Origin: Faecalibacterium prausnitzii
GTDB lineage: Bacteria; Bacillota; Clostridia; Oscillospirales; Ruminococcaceae
Assembly (NCBI RefSeq): GCF_019967995.1
Contig: NZ_CP065377.1
Span: 1,426,001-1,490,000 of the forward strand
Length of the DNA stretch: 64,000 nt
Reading direction: 5' to 3'
Positions 9,390 through 18,280 of the stretch are shown here, piece by piece. Made by a program: the position numbers and the translations under genes. The notes beneath the pieces are model-generated. The model did no database searches and had not been told where the DNA came from. It worked only from the letters and a program-made list of their open reading frames with translations. The first letter of the stretch is position 1; each line of letters begins with the position of its first letter.

Positions 9390-9851
9390 ATGAAATGTCC
9401 CTATTGCGGCGATGAAGAATCCAAGGTCATCGATTCCCGCCCGACCGAAGATGGCGAGCGCATCCGCCGCCGCCGGGAGTGCCTGCGCTGCCACATGCGG
9501 TTCACGACCTATGAGGTGGTGGAGACGGTCCCGCTGATCGTCATCAAAAAGGATAATTCCCGCGAACCCTTTGATCGGCAGAAGGTGCTCAACGCCATGC
9601 TGCGCGCCTGCGCCAAGCGCCCGGTCAGCTACGAGTCGCTGGAACGTGCCGTCAGCAGCATTGAGCAGACGCTGATGAGCTCCTACGACCGGGAAGTGAC
9701 CAGCGTCCGCATCGGCGAGCTGACCATGCAGGAGCTGAAAAAGATCGACGAAGTGGCCTATGTCCGCTTTGCGTCGGTCTACCAGCAGTTTGCCGACGTC
9801 GAGAGCTTTTTCACCGAGCTGCAAAAGCTGATGGGCGACCGGAAAAAGTAA
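9390..9851 (+). CDS. nrdR: Transcriptional repressor NrdR
   Basis: NrdR is a nucleotide-sensing repressor of ribonucleotide reductase genes. The 153-residue product has the N-terminal zinc ribbon (CPYCG at 3-7 and CLRCHMRF near 31-38), the basic stretch RIRRRRE between them, and the ATP-cone domain (about 49-139) beginning [15 protein letters not shown]. Length is exactly typical. The ribosome binding site AGGAGG sits 8 bases before the ATG. It lies 44 bases after secDF and ends at a strong terminator. No NrdR boxes or nrd genes are seen in the window, so its targets lie elsewhere. Confidence 0.96.
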   Translation: MKCPYCGDEESKVIDSRPTEDGERIRRRRECLRCHMRFTTYEVVETVPLIVIKKDNSREPFDRQKVLNAMLRACAKRPVSYESLERAVSSIEQTLMSSYDREVTSVRIGELTMQELKKIDEVAYVRFASVYQQFADVESFFTELQKLMGDRKK

Positions 9852-9863
9852 AAGGATCCTTCC

Positions 9864-9915
9864 AAAAAGCGCACAGCCTCCGCCTGGATTTGGGCGGCAG
9901 GGCTGTGCGCTTTTT
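9864..9915. terminator. Bidirectional terminator between nrdR and the DUF4363 gene
   Basis: A 15-base arm beginning AAAAAGCGCAC (9864-9878) pairs with the arm ending GTGCGCTTTTT (9901-9915), with an inner CCGCC/GGCGG stem. T-runs flank it on both strands, so it can end nrdR and the convergent DUF421-DUF4363 transcript. Confidence 0.85.
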
Positions 9916-9930
9916 CGTTGCAGCAGATCG

Positions 9931-9954
9931 TTCGCATAAGTTTGATTATGCGAA
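9931..9954. repeat. Perfect inverted repeat TTCGCATAA-N6-TTATGCGAA
   Basis: Nine-base arms (9931-9939 and 9946-9954) just past the stop codon of the minus-strand DUF4363 gene. No U-run follows in either direction, so it is not a standard terminator. Function unknown. Confidence 0.5.
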
Positions 9955-9967
9955 ATGTTGAATTGCC

Positions 9968-10336
9968 TCAGAGGATGCGACGGGAGAGCCAGGCCAGCGT
10001 TTCGACCTGGACCTGAGCGCGGCGCAGCTCCCCGAACGCTTCTTCGGGGGCGTTCCATTCCAGATGGCCGTCGGCGGCGCGGAGGGCCGCTTCCAGTTCG
10101 GTGAAGTCTTCCGTTTTGAGCAGGTGGTTCATCCCTTCGCGCATCCGGTCGCAGAGGTCGGCTCCTTCGGCAAGGGCCTGCCGGGCCCCGGTCAGGTCAT
10201 CCTCCCGGATGGCTTCCATCGCATGGTCGATGTCGCCGGAGATGTCTTCGGCGAACATCTGCACCCGGAAGCTGCTGTAAAAGGCCACCGCGAGCAGGGC
10301 GGCCACGATGCCGAGGCAGGCGTAGATGCGTTTCAT
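9968..10336 (-). CDS. DUF4363-like small membrane-anchored protein
   Basis: A 122-residue protein with one N-terminal membrane helix (about residues 5-20) followed by an amphipathic helical, acidic domain. Length, layout and position next to a DUF421 gene fit the DUF4363 family, which is of unknown function. The start is ATG at 10336 with AAAGGAGG upstream; longer in-frame extensions run backwards through the neighbouring gene and are not coding. Its ATG overlaps the DUF421 stop by four bases (ATGA), showing translational coupling. Assignment rests on context plus general shape. Confidence 0.6.
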   Translation of the reverse strand: MKRIYACLGIVAALLAVAFYSSFRVQMFAEDISGDIDHAMEAIREDDLTGARQALAEGADLCDRMREGMNHLLKTEDFTELEAALRAADGHLEWNAPEEAFGELRRAQVQVETLAWLSRRIL

Positions 10337-11040
10337 GCGTCCTCCTTTCTGAGCGGGCGGGCCGTGCGGCGCGGCTCTTTCTTCAGCAGAAAGTAATCTT
10401 CGGTGTCGTTGCCGATCAGAAGCAGAATCTCCTCCACCAGCAGGGTATTGGCCTGTGCCGTCCGTTCCAGCCAGGCGTGGTCCTTGCCGCACCAGTGGAG
10501 GTTGTCGTCCAGCACCTGCCCATCCAGCACAAAGGGGATGGTCGCCTGACCGTGCTGGACCTTGAGTGCCAGGTCGGAGAGGGTGGCAGGCTCTCTTTCG
10601 GGGCGCAGCGCCACCGAAAGGCTGCCGTTCGTCTCCACAACGGCGTAGGAGACATCCCGTGGGTCAAAGACGTCCTTGCCGCGCAGGGCCTCCATCAGGT
10701 CGGCCGTCGTCAGCCGCAGAGTGCGCAGGGCATTCTGATCGATCTGTCCATCCAGAATGACCGTCTTGGGCCGGCCGGACATCAGGTTGAAAAATTTCTG
10801 GCTCTGGAAGCTGAGAATGGACCCCAGAAGCTCCAGCGCCGCAATGAGAAAGAGCGGGATGAGGCTGGCGGTCACGGGGACTTCCTCCGATTCGATGGAG
10901 ATGGACGCCAGATTGGAGATGAGGATGGTCGAGACCAGCTCTTCCGGCTGCAGCTCACCCAGCTGGCGCTTGCCCATCAGCCGCATGGCAAACAGGACAC
11001 AGAGATAGATCAAAACGGTGCGAACAATCAAGAGCTTCAA
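10333..11040 (-). CDS. DUF421 / YetF-family membrane protein
   Basis: A 235-residue protein matching the YetF (COG2323) family: three N-terminal membrane helices with the motif FAMRLMGKRQLGELQPEELV, then NLASI, and a cytoplasmic domain with SGRPKTVILDGQID, LRGKDVFDPRDVSYAVVETNG-type sequence. In Bacillus, relatives such as SpoVAE-associated YetF/YhcV-group proteins are sporulation-linked in some cases, but the molecular role is unknown. Divergent from the gerA-like operon by 69 bases, and coupled to DUF4363 downstream. The shared intergenic region suggests a germination or spore-membrane context; that is inference. Confidence 0.85.
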   Translation of the reverse strand: MKLLIVRTVLIYLCVLFAMRLMGKRQLGELQPEELVSTILISNLASISIESEEVPVTASLIPLFLIAALELLGSILSFQSQKFFNLMSGRPKTVILDGQIDQNALRTLRLTTADLMEALRGKDVFDPRDVSYAVVETNGSLSVALRPEREPATLSDLALKVQHGQATIPFVLDGQVLDDNLHWCGKDHAWLERTAQANTLLVEEILLLIGNDTEDYFLLKKEPRRTARPLRKEDA

Positions 11041-11059
11041 GTCGGAACACCTCCTGCGG

Positions 11060-11088
11060 GAATAACCGGCGCGGCGGCGGGTATCCTA
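11060..11088 (+). promoter_or_regulatory. Forespore-sigma-like (sigma-G type) promoter of the gerA-like operon
   Basis: GAATA (11060-11064), a 17-base spacer and TATCCTA (11082-11088). The sigma-G consensus of Bacillus is roughly GHATR-N18-CATNNTA; only the first base of the -10 differs. No sigma-A promoter is apparent in this 69-base gap. Confidence 0.4.
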
Positions 11089-11109
11089 CTGCAAAAGGGG
11101 GATGGGACC

Positions 11110-12561
11110 ATGCAGCTTTCCGAACATTTGGAAACAAACCTCGCGGCGCTCAACGCTAGGTTGGGCAGCTCCGCAGATTTTTATGCGAAGCGCATCGAGC
11201 TTTACCACATTCGGGGTGCCATTCTGCTCTTTGACGGGATGGCCAGCCTCGAATCTCTGTGGGCACTTCTGCTGGACGCCGCCAGCCGTCAGACACCGCC
11301 GCTGCGGCTGGGCGCGCTGCCGAGCGGGGAACAGGTCTATGAGCTGCTCAGCCGCCACTCGGCATTGCCCGCCGAGAGCAGCCCTGTGGAGAACTGGGAT
11401 GATCTGATGCAGCGCCTGACCGCCGGAATGGCGGTCTTACTGCTGGACGGCAGTGCGAAAGGACTGGCATTTTCGGTGCAGAGCCTGAAATTCCGCTCGG
11501 TGGGGGAGCCATCCGGTGAAGGAGATCTGCGCGGCTCCCGCGAGGGATTTTCCGACCTGCTGCGGGTCAATCTGAGCCTGCTGCGACGGCTCATCCGAAC
11601 CGAAGCGCTGGTGATGGAAGTGCAGCAGGCAGACTGCGCGATGAAAACGGAATATGCCGTCTGCTACTGCAAAGATAAGGCCTCGCCCGCCGCCGTGGAG
11701 CAGGTAAAAGAGACGCTGCGCCGCGCAAAGCCGCAGCTGCTGTTGGATTCGAGCTACTTTCTGCCCTGGCTGTTTCCCTGCCGGGTGCGCACAGCGTCTC
11801 CGGTGAGCTATACCGAGCGTCCCGCCGTGGCCTCCGCGAAGCTCTGTGAGGGGAAGATCGTCGTTCTCGTCAACGGGAGCCCATCCGCGATGGTCCTGCC
11901 GACCCTCTTCGGCGAAAACTTCGAGTGTCTGGACGACTACGCCCAGCCTGCGTTTTTTGCGTCCTTTCTGCGCCTTCTGAAATATGGTTCCTTCTACCTG
12001 AGCATCTTTCTGCCGGGGGTGTTCGTCTGCCTGGCGGTCTACCTGCCGGAACTGCTCCCGCCGCAGCTGCTCTTCAAGATCGAAGCTGCTGAGCGGGCCA
12101 CTCCGTTCCCGCTGTTTGGGGAGATGGTGCTGGTCATCCTGCTGCTGGAGATCATCCGGGAGGCAGGGCTTCGGATGCCGCAGACGCTGGGGCACTCGGT
12201 CAGTCTGGTTGCGGCGCTCATCATCGGGGACGCGGCCATCGCCACCGGTCTGCTGAGCACACCCGTCATTCTCATTGCAGCGGTTGCATCCATCGCTGTC
12301 TTCGTGGTGCCGTCCCTCTACGAAATGGCCACGGCTTTCCGCTTTCTGGTCCTGCTGGCGGCGGGAGTGGCAGGCCCTGTGGGGCTTGTGTGCGCGGCGT
12401 TGGTCGTTCTGCTCGCTCTGGCGCAGGTGTCAGCGCTGGGGGTGCCCTATTGTGCACCGGTGCGTTTCCCGCAAACCGCACTTTCTCCGGACGGTGTGAC
12501 CCGCCGGACCTACCGCACCCTGTCCGCACATCCTTTTTCCATCTGGCAGAAACGGAGGTGA
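11110..12561 (+). CDS. GerA-family spore germination protein (A subunit)
   Basis: A 483-residue protein of the GerA/SpoVAF family, the A subunit of germinant receptors in the spore inner membrane. The N-terminal soluble half is followed by the signature GSPSAMVLPTLF, LLKYGSFYLSIFLPG and YLPELLP, then about five membrane helices with GLRMPQTLGHSVSLV and GLLSTPV-type stretches. Start is ATG 11110 behind AAAAGGGGG; the frame stays open far upstream only because it runs antisense through DUF421. The B- and C-like genes follow at once, giving the classic ABC order. Germinant unknown. Confidence 0.88.
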   Translation: MQLSEHLETNLAALNARLGSSADFYAKRIELYHIRGAILLFDGMASLESLWALLLDAASRQTPPLRLGALPSGEQVYELLSRHSALPAESSPVENWDDLMQRLTAGMAVLLLDGSAKGLAFSVQSLKFRSVGEPSGEGDLRGSREGFSDLLRVNLSLLRRLIRTEALVMEVQQADCAMKTEYAVCYCKDKASPAAVEQVKETLRRAKPQLLLDSSYFLPWLFPCRVRTASPVSYTERPAVASAKLCEGKIVVLVNGSPSAMVLPTLFGENFECLDDYAQPAFFASFLRLLKYGSFYLSIFLPGVFVCLAVYLPELLPPQLLFKIEAAERATPFPLFGEMVLVILLLEIIREAGLRMPQTLGHSVSLVAALIIGDAAIATGLLSTPVILIAAVASIAVFVVPSLYEMATAFRFLVLLAAGVAGPVGLVCAALVVLLALAQVSALGVPYCAPVRFPQTALSPDGVTRRTYRTLSAHPFSIWQKRR

Positions 12562-12565
12562 GCCA

Positions 12566-13390
12566 ATGGAGCAAACCGGATCGTTCCGTGCCGCCGTGCC
12601 GCTCAGCGTTCTGACCGCGGTGCTGGGGCAGTGCATCACTTCCGGCAGCGCTATGCCAGCTCGGCTGTTGCTGCTGCAGGGGTTCCCCATGGCGCTGGGC
12701 ATCGGCCTGCTTTCGGCCTGCTTGGTGCCTGCCGAAGGGGAAGAGGAGCTTCGTTCCGAAACCGGCATCCGCCCCCGGCTGCTCTGCCTGCTTTTATCCG
12801 TGTGGTTTGCCGCAGAGCTGTGGGAGACGCTTTGGCAGGCACAGCAGGTGTGCCGGGAGCAGTTTTCGTCCATGGCAGTCCTCGGCGTTCTGCCGCTGTT
12901 GCTGTGGGCGGGCTGGCAGCTGAAGCCGGACGTCTTTTCCCGCAGTGCGGGGGTCTTGTGGTGGGCACTGGCGCTGGCGGGTCTTGCCTGCGTTGGAAGC
13001 CTGCATGGCCAGCTCCACTGGGAAAATCTTTTCCCCGCAGCGGAACCTACAGGGAATCTCCGTTTCCCGCTTTATGCGGAATCCATCGCGTGGCCCCTTC
13101 TGTTTGGAAAACGCGGATGCACCGGGAGGCGCTGCTTCCTGCTGCCGTTTCTGACGCTGGCGGGGCTGTTCAGCTTTGCGCTGGGGCGGGAACTTCTGTT
13201 TGGGTCCGGCCGTCCGCTTCCGGGAAATGAGCTGCTGCGCGCCAGGACGCTGGGACGTGTCTCCCGGCTGGATGCAGCCTTTCTGCTCGTCTGGCTGGCA
13301 GCGGCATTGTTCCGGGGCTGCTTTCTGGTGCGGGTCCTGCGGGAACTGCTCTGCCGCCCGGAGGAGCAGGAAAAGGGGGTACCGGAATGA
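12566..13390 (+). CDS. GerAB-like membrane protein (divergent, short)
   Basis: A 274-residue, very hydrophobic protein with about 7-8 membrane helices. By position between the GerA-type A and C genes it should be the permease-like B subunit, but at 274 residues it is clearly shorter than usual GerAB proteins (about 360 residues, 10 helices) and the familiar GerAB motifs are hard to see. It may be a reduced or fast-evolving B subunit. Ribosome binding site GGAGGTGAG precedes the ATG; it starts 4 bases after the A gene and overlaps the C gene by 4 bases. Confidence 0.5.
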   Translation: MEQTGSFRAAVPLSVLTAVLGQCITSGSAMPARLLLLQGFPMALGIGLLSACLVPAEGEEELRSETGIRPRLLCLLLSVWFAAELWETLWQAQQVCREQFSSMAVLGVLPLLLWAGWQLKPDVFSRSAGVLWWALALAGLACVGSLHGQLHWENLFPAAEPTGNLRFPLYAESIAWPLLFGKRGCTGRRCFLLPFLTLAGLFSFALGRELLFGSGRPLPGNELLRARTLGRVSRLDAAFLLVWLAAALFRGCFLVRVLRELLCRPEEQEKGVPE

Positions 13391-14403
13391 GAGCTTCCCA
13401 TGCACTGCGCTGGCTGGCAGGGGGTATTCTGGTGCTCTGGTGCGGCGTCTTTCTGCGGATGGAGACCACCGAGAAAAGCATGGTGCGGGCACTCATCGTC
13501 CAGCCGAACCGCAGCGGCTGGGCGGTGCAGCTGCTCTATCAGTTCCCGGAAGCAGCTGCGGATGCCTCCGACGCCGTGGCAGAAATCCGAAGCTGTTCGG
13601 CCGAGGATGCCACGCTGCCGCTCGCGCTGCACAAGGCCGAACGGGAACTGCCCAAAACTGCAAATTACCGGCTGTGTGAATATCTTCTCTTTGACGAAAC
13701 AGCGTCACAAACCGATGTCCTGGAGCTGGAGGAGTTTCTGCAAACGGAACCCGTCAGCCGCCTGTCGGCGCGGGTGCTCTTTGTCGCTGGTAGCGGGGCG
13801 CTGGCGGAAGAAACTCCGCCGGACGGTCTGCCGGGCGGCGGGGCGGAACTGGAAGAGACCGATGCGGCCCCGGAAACGCTTCCGGGAGCGCTTTTACAGG
13901 CCGCCGAAGATACCGCTGCGTGGGCACCGCATCTGTACGAGTGCGCAGCGGGGGCCGTGATCCCCATCTTAAAAATTGGGGAGAACGGGGTGACATGGCA
14001 GAAGGAGAGCTGCCTTTTGACGGCGCAGGGAAGCACCCGACTTTCCCCGAACGAGACGGCCATGGCGCAGCTCTTGCAGGAACGGACGATGCCGGTGGAG
14101 TTCGCACTGGAAGGGGAGACTGTCACCCTCCGGCGCTGTGTCGTTTCGGTGGAAGCGGATGGAAACGGGTTTGCGGTCACGCTGACCGGCCAACGCAGGG
14201 CGGGCACACCGCCGGTTGCAGAAGGCGTGTGCCGCCAGCTGGAGTCGCTCTGCGAAGAGACCATCGTCCGGGCCTGGCAGTCGGGCGCAGACCTTCTCCG
14301 GCTGGGCGCAGTCCGTGCGCTGAAGGAAGGGCTGGGTGCCTTTTTTACAACAAAAAACGCCTGCCCGGAAGTGCGGGCAAGCGTGAAAATGCTGGATCTT
14401 TAA
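13387..14403 (+). CDS. GerAC-like protein (divergent, no clear lipobox)
   Basis: A 338-residue protein with an N-terminal hydrophobic segment (about 8-22, ending in LVLWCGVFL) followed by a soluble domain. The beginning ETTEKSMVRALIVQ recalls the strand near the start of GerAC proteins, and its place as third gene in a gerA operon supports a C-subunit role. GerAC proteins are normally lipoproteins; here the only cysteine is in LVLWC, which lacks small residues at -1 and -3, so lipidation is doubtful. Its stop codon overlaps the stop of the convergent phoR gene by a few bases. Confidence 0.45.
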   Translation: MRASHALRWLAGGILVLWCGVFLRMETTEKSMVRALIVQPNRSGWAVQLLYQFPEAAADASDAVAEIRSCSAEDATLPLALHKAERELPKTANYRLCEYLLFDETASQTDVLELEEFLQTEPVSRLSARVLFVAGSGALAEETPPDGLPGGGAELEETDAAPETLPGALLQAAEDTAAWAPHLYECAAGAVIPILKIGENGVTWQKESCLLTAQGSTRLSPNETAMAQLLQERTMPVEFALEGETVTLRRCVVSVEADGNGFAVTLTGQRRAGTPPVAEGVCRQLESLCEETIVRAWQSGADLLRLGAVRALKEGLGAFFTTKNACPEVRASVKMLDL

Positions 14404-15749
14404 TGGGCGGTCTCAAAGATGACGGTGATGGTCGTGCCGACATTGATCTCGCTTTCCAGCCGAATGCGGGCGTTGTGGATGCGGGCAATGTGCTTGACGA
14501 TGGCCAGCCCCAGCCCGGTGCCGCCAGTGGCCTTGCTCCGGCTCTTATCGACCCGGTAGAACCGCTCGAACACGCTGGACTGGGCTTCTTTCGGGATGCC
14601 GATGCCATTGTCCTTGACGGTCAGGGTGCAGTGCCCATCCCGTGCGCAGGCGGTGATGAGCTGGACCTTTCCGCCGGGGCGGTTGTACCGGATGGCGTTG
14701 TCGCAAAGGTTCTGGCACAGCTCATCCAGCAGGCTCCGGCTGCCCAGCACAGGGGCGCTCTCGCCGAGGTAGGTCAGGGAGATGAACGACTTCTGCGCGT
14801 TCACCTTCTGGCGCTCGACGCACTCTTTGGCCACATCCAGCAGATCGACCGTCTCCATCTGGGGAGTGTCGTTGGTCTCCGAAACGTTGTCCAGATGGGA
14901 CAGCTGCAAGATATCGTTGACCAGCTGGATCATCCGGCTGGCTTCTACATGGATCTTCCGGCCGAACTCCGGCACATCCGCAGACTTGGCGATGCCGGTC
15001 TCAATGAGTTCGGCATAACCGGAAATGCTGGTCAGGGGTGTTTTCAGCTCGTGGCTGACATTGGCCGTAAACTCCTGCCGCATCTTTTCGTTGTTCTCGC
15101 GGAGCAGGCGGTCCGAGTGGATGCTCTCGGCAAAGGGGATCAGCTCCTTGTACGGCACATTTTCCTGGATGTGTTCCAGATCGTCCGTCATCTTCAGAAT
15201 GGGCTGGATGAGGCTCCGGGTCAGCAGACCGGCCATCATGGCAGCTGCGCCCATCATTACGATGCAGCTCAGCACGATGGCCGGCAGGGCCGCATCGTAG
15301 ATGGACCAGATGGTCTCGGAATCCTGCGCCACACGGAGGATGTCGCCATCCGGCAGGAGCATGGCGTAGTAATACGTCTCAAACCCCAGCGTCTGGGAGT
15401 CGCGGCGGTTGCGGCCGATGCCCTCCTGCTTGGCCTGTTGGATCTCCGGGCGGCTCAGGTGGTTCTCCATCTGCTGGCTGGTCGCGGATTCGAACAGGAC
15501 ACTGCCGTCCGAGGCAATGAGCGTGATGCGCAGATCGCCGTTGACATAGGCGGAGAGCTGGGCCGGATCGTCGATCTGTTCACACCCGGCAGCAACGAGG
15601 CTGGCCTCGTTTTCCAGCGCCGCCCATGCCTGCTCCCGGAAGGCTCTGTGAAATACGGAGATGCAGAGCACGGCGGTGCAGATCAGCCCGACAAAGCCCA
15701 TCCAGAACAGCCGATAACTGATTTTTTCTTCCATGCTCCGTGGTTTCAT
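14400..15749 (-). CDS. phoR: PhoR-type sensor histidine kinase
   Basis: A 449-residue kinase: membrane helix at about 10-32, an extracytoplasmic sensor region, second helix near 150-175, a HAMP/PAS-like linker, H-box VSHELKTPLTSISGYAE with the phospho-accepting histidine, N-box NLCDNAIRYNRPGG, G1 DNGIGIPKE and G2 GGTGLGLAIVKH. The start is ATG 15749 overlapping the response-regulator stop by four bases. The coupling to a Na/phosphate transporter and the Pho-box repeats upstream support phosphate sensing. It ends convergently against the GerAC-like gene. Confidence 0.9.
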   Translation of the reverse strand: MKPRSMEEKISYRLFWMGFVGLICTAVLCISVFHRAFREQAWAALENEASLVAAGCEQIDDPAQLSAYVNGDLRITLIASDGSVLFESATSQQMENHLSRPEIQQAKQEGIGRNRRDSQTLGFETYYYAMLLPDGDILRVAQDSETIWSIYDAALPAIVLSCIVMMGAAAMMAGLLTRSLIQPILKMTDDLEHIQENVPYKELIPFAESIHSDRLLRENNEKMRQEFTANVSHELKTPLTSISGYAELIETGIAKSADVPEFGRKIHVEASRMIQLVNDILQLSHLDNVSETNDTPQMETVDLLDVAKECVERQKVNAQKSFISLTYLGESAPVLGSRSLLDELCQNLCDNAIRYNRPGGKVQLITACARDGHCTLTVKDNGIGIPKEAQSSVFERFYRVDKSRSKATGGTGLGLAIVKHIARIHNARIRLESEINVGTTITVIFETAH

Positions 15750-16435
15750 TCTTCGTTTTCCTCCTCGTTGTCGGCCAGCTTGTAGCCGACTTTCCGCACG
15801 GTGCAGATGTACTTTCCGGCATCGCCCAGCTTTTTGCGCAGGGTGCGGATGTGCATATCCACGGTGCGGCTTTCCACTGAGATGTCGGTGCCCCACACCA
15901 CCTGCAAAATGGTCTCGCGGGTCACAACCAGGTTGGTGTTTTCCAGCAGCAGGCGGAGCAGGCTGTATTCCTTGTAGGTCAGGTCGATGTGGGCGTCGTT
16001 CACCGTCACGATGTGGCGGGCGTTGTCCAGCAGGATCTCATGGAAGGCGTAGACGTTCGTCTTTTCCTCCGGGGCCGAGCGGCGCAGCGCAGCCCGCACC
16101 CGGCTCAAAAACTCCATGATGCCAAACGGCTTGGTGATGTAATCGTCTGCACCGCAGTCCAGCCCGCGCACGGTGTCCAGCTCGCTGGATTTGGCCGTGA
16201 CCATGATGATGGGCAGGCGCCGCAGGGAAGGGGTGTTGCGCAGCTTTTTCAGGATGGAGAAGCCATCCTCACCGGGAAGCATGACGTCCAGGATGACAAG
16301 CTCCGGCACGGCAACATTCATGGCCTGCCAGAAACTCTCGGACGATTCAAAGCTCTGCACGTCGTACCCGCTGGACTGGAGCGCATACTGCTCCAGCTCC
16401 CGAATGGCGGCGTCGTCTTCTACGATATAGATCAT
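15746..16435 (-). CDS. phoB: PhoB/PhoP-type OmpR-family response regulator
   Basis: A 229-residue two-domain regulator. The receiver domain (1-118) has the acidic pair DD at 7-8, phosphorylation site Asp50 in LVILDVMLP, and the switch lysine in DYITKPFG. The C-terminal winged-helix DNA-binding domain (about 130-225) shows LTYKEYSLLRLLLEN and VDMHIRTLRKKLGD, with VRKVGYKL at the end. It overlaps the upstream transporter gene and the downstream kinase gene by four bases each, so the three are translated together. Predicted to activate its own operon through TTTACA repeats. Confidence 0.92.
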   Translation of the reverse strand: MIYIVEDDAAIRELEQYALQSSGYDVQSFESSESFWQAMNVAVPELVILDVMLPGEDGFSILKKLRNTPSLRRLPIIMVTAKSSELDTVRGLDCGADDYITKPFGIMEFLSRVRAALRRSAPEEKTNVYAFHEILLDNARHIVTVNDAHIDLTYKEYSLLRLLLENTNLVVTRETILQVVWGTDISVESRTVDMHIRTLRKKLGDAGKYICTVRKVGYKLADNEEENEE

Positions 16436-18234
16436 GCCTTGGGGTCCTCCTTTTCGCTTGCCACGGCGGGTTCACCGTCCGGGAAGAGATACCGCTCGCG
16501 GTAACGGTCCAGGCGGCGGCGGAACTGTTCGCTCTCCTTGGTGTCGTTGCCGTAGCGGAGATCGTTCAGATAGGCGTGGGTATCAAAGCTGTCCTGTGCG
16601 ACTTCGATCTGGGCAACGGCAACGTTGCTGCAGTGGTCGCAGACACGCTCATAGTTGGTCAGCAGGTCTTCCAGCACGAAGCCGTATTCGATGGAGCAAC
16701 TGCCAGCCTGCAGGCGGGCCACATGCCGTGCCTTGATGGCGCGGACCAGTTCGTCCACAACGGTCTCCATGGGTTCGACCTTGCTGGCCAGATGCAGGTC
16801 GGCCTTGCGGAACGCATCGGTCGTGCGGCTCAGCACATCCTGCACCGCGCCTTCCAGAACCTGCAGCTCCTCGTGCGCATCCTGGGAGAACACGATGTTC
16901 TTGGCGTGAATCTCTTCGGCAGAGCTGAGCAGATTCACGGAATGGTCGCTGATTCGCTCGAAATCGCTGATGGTGTGGAGCAGGGTGTTCACGCTCTGGC
17001 TGTCGGCGTGGCTCAGCTCCCGGCTGGACAGCTTGACCAGATAGGTGCCGAGGGCATCTTCGTACTGGTCTACCTTGGCCTCTTCGTCCCGGACTTTCTG
17101 GGCCAGGGTGTCGTCCCACTGGTGGGTCAGGCTCATGGCCTGCACCACACCCACGCGGGCCAGCTCGGCCATATCCGCCGTGGCGGCGCGGGCGCGCTCC
17201 ACAGCAACGGCGGGCGTCTTGAGCAGACGCTCATCCAGCAGGGCGAAGCTCTCTTTCTCGGCATCGTCCGGGATGGTGAGGATGGCCAGCTTTTCCAGAA
17301 CGTTGGCGAACGGCAGCAGGACCGCCGTGGCCGCAATGTTGAACACAGAGTGGATGACAGCGATGCCCCACGCCGTGACGGTATCGTTGACAAAGGTGAA
17401 GTGCAGGACCAGATTCAGGCCATAGTACATTGCCAGAAAGAGGGTCACACCGATGATGTTGAAGTACAGATGCACCATAGCGGCGCGGCGGGCATTTTTG
17501 TTGGCGCCCACAGAGGAGATCAGCGCGGTGACGCAGGTGCCGATGTTCTGGCCCATGATGATGGGGATGGCGCTGCCGTAGGTGATGACGCCGGTGGAGC
17601 TGAGTGCCTGCAGGATGCCGACGCTGGCGCTGGAGCTCTGGATGATGCCGGTGACGAGTGCGCCGACCAGAACACCCAGCAGCGGGTTGGAGAAGCGGAT
17701 GAAGAGGTTGGTGAACCAGACTTCATCCTGCAGCGGGGTGACTGCATTGGACATGGCGGTCATGCCGGTCATCAGAACGGCAAAGCCGATGAGGATGGTG
17801 CCGATGCCCTTCCGCTTTTCGCTCTTGCCCATGTAGAGCAGGATGCCGATGAAGGCCAGCAGGGGGCTGAACGAGGTGGGCTTGAGCAGCTGGATGAAGA
17901 AGCTGTCGCCCTGCAGGCCGGAAAGGCTCAGGATCCAGCTGGTGACGGTGGTGCCCACGTTGCTGCCCATGATGATGCCGATGGCCTGGTGCAGCTCCAT
18001 GATGCCGCTGTTGACGAAACCGACCACCATGACGGTGGTGGCGCTGGAAGACTGGATCACGGCGGTGACGCCGAGGCCCAGGAAAAAGCCCTTGAGCGGG
18101 TTATCGGTCAGCTTGCTCAGGATCTTTTGCAGCTGGCCGCCCGCCTGCTTTTCCAGAGCCTTGCCCATGATGTCCATGCCGAACAGGAACAGGGCCAGGC
18201 CGCCCAGGAGCGAAAAAACGTTGAAGATTGTCAT
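16432..18234 (-). CDS. Na/phosphate cotransporter with C-terminal PhoU-like domain
   Basis: A 600-residue protein of the NptA/YjbB (PF02690) family: two inverted repeats carrying the hallmark QSSSATT (near 60) and QSSSASVG (near 200) and about eight membrane helices in the first 310 residues, then a helical PhoU-like domain (about 340-560) with repeated metal-contact motifs such as E..SDH and ERVCDH. It imports inorganic phosphate with sodium. I start at ATG 18234 because GAGGA at 18241-18247 is a well-spaced ribosome binding site; an upstream GTG (18249) overlaps that site. First gene of the phosphate operon. Confidence 0.92.
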   Translation of the reverse strand: MTIFNVFSLLGGLALFLFGMDIMGKALEKQAGGQLQKILSKLTDNPLKGFFLGLGVTAVIQSSSATTVMVVGFVNSGIMELHQAIGIIMGSNVGTTVTSWILSLSGLQGDSFFIQLLKPTSFSPLLAFIGILLYMGKSEKRKGIGTILIGFAVLMTGMTAMSNAVTPLQDEVWFTNLFIRFSNPLLGVLVGALVTGIIQSSSASVGILQALSSTGVITYGSAIPIIMGQNIGTCVTALISSVGANKNARRAAMVHLYFNIIGVTLFLAMYYGLNLVLHFTFVNDTVTAWGIAVIHSVFNIAATAVLLPFANVLEKLAILTIPDDAEKESFALLDERLLKTPAVAVERARAATADMAELARVGVVQAMSLTHQWDDTLAQKVRDEEAKVDQYEDALGTYLVKLSSRELSHADSQSVNTLLHTISDFERISDHSVNLLSSAEEIHAKNIVFSQDAHEELQVLEGAVQDVLSRTTDAFRKADLHLASKVEPMETVVDELVRAIKARHVARLQAGSCSIEYGFVLEDLLTNYERVCDHCSNVAVAQIEVAQDSFDTHAYLNDLRYGNDTKESEQFRRRLDRYRERYLFPDGEPAVASEKEDPKA

Positions 18235-18280
18235 ATGTGCGTTCCTCACTTTTCATTGACGTGAAATTCTCCTGATTCTG

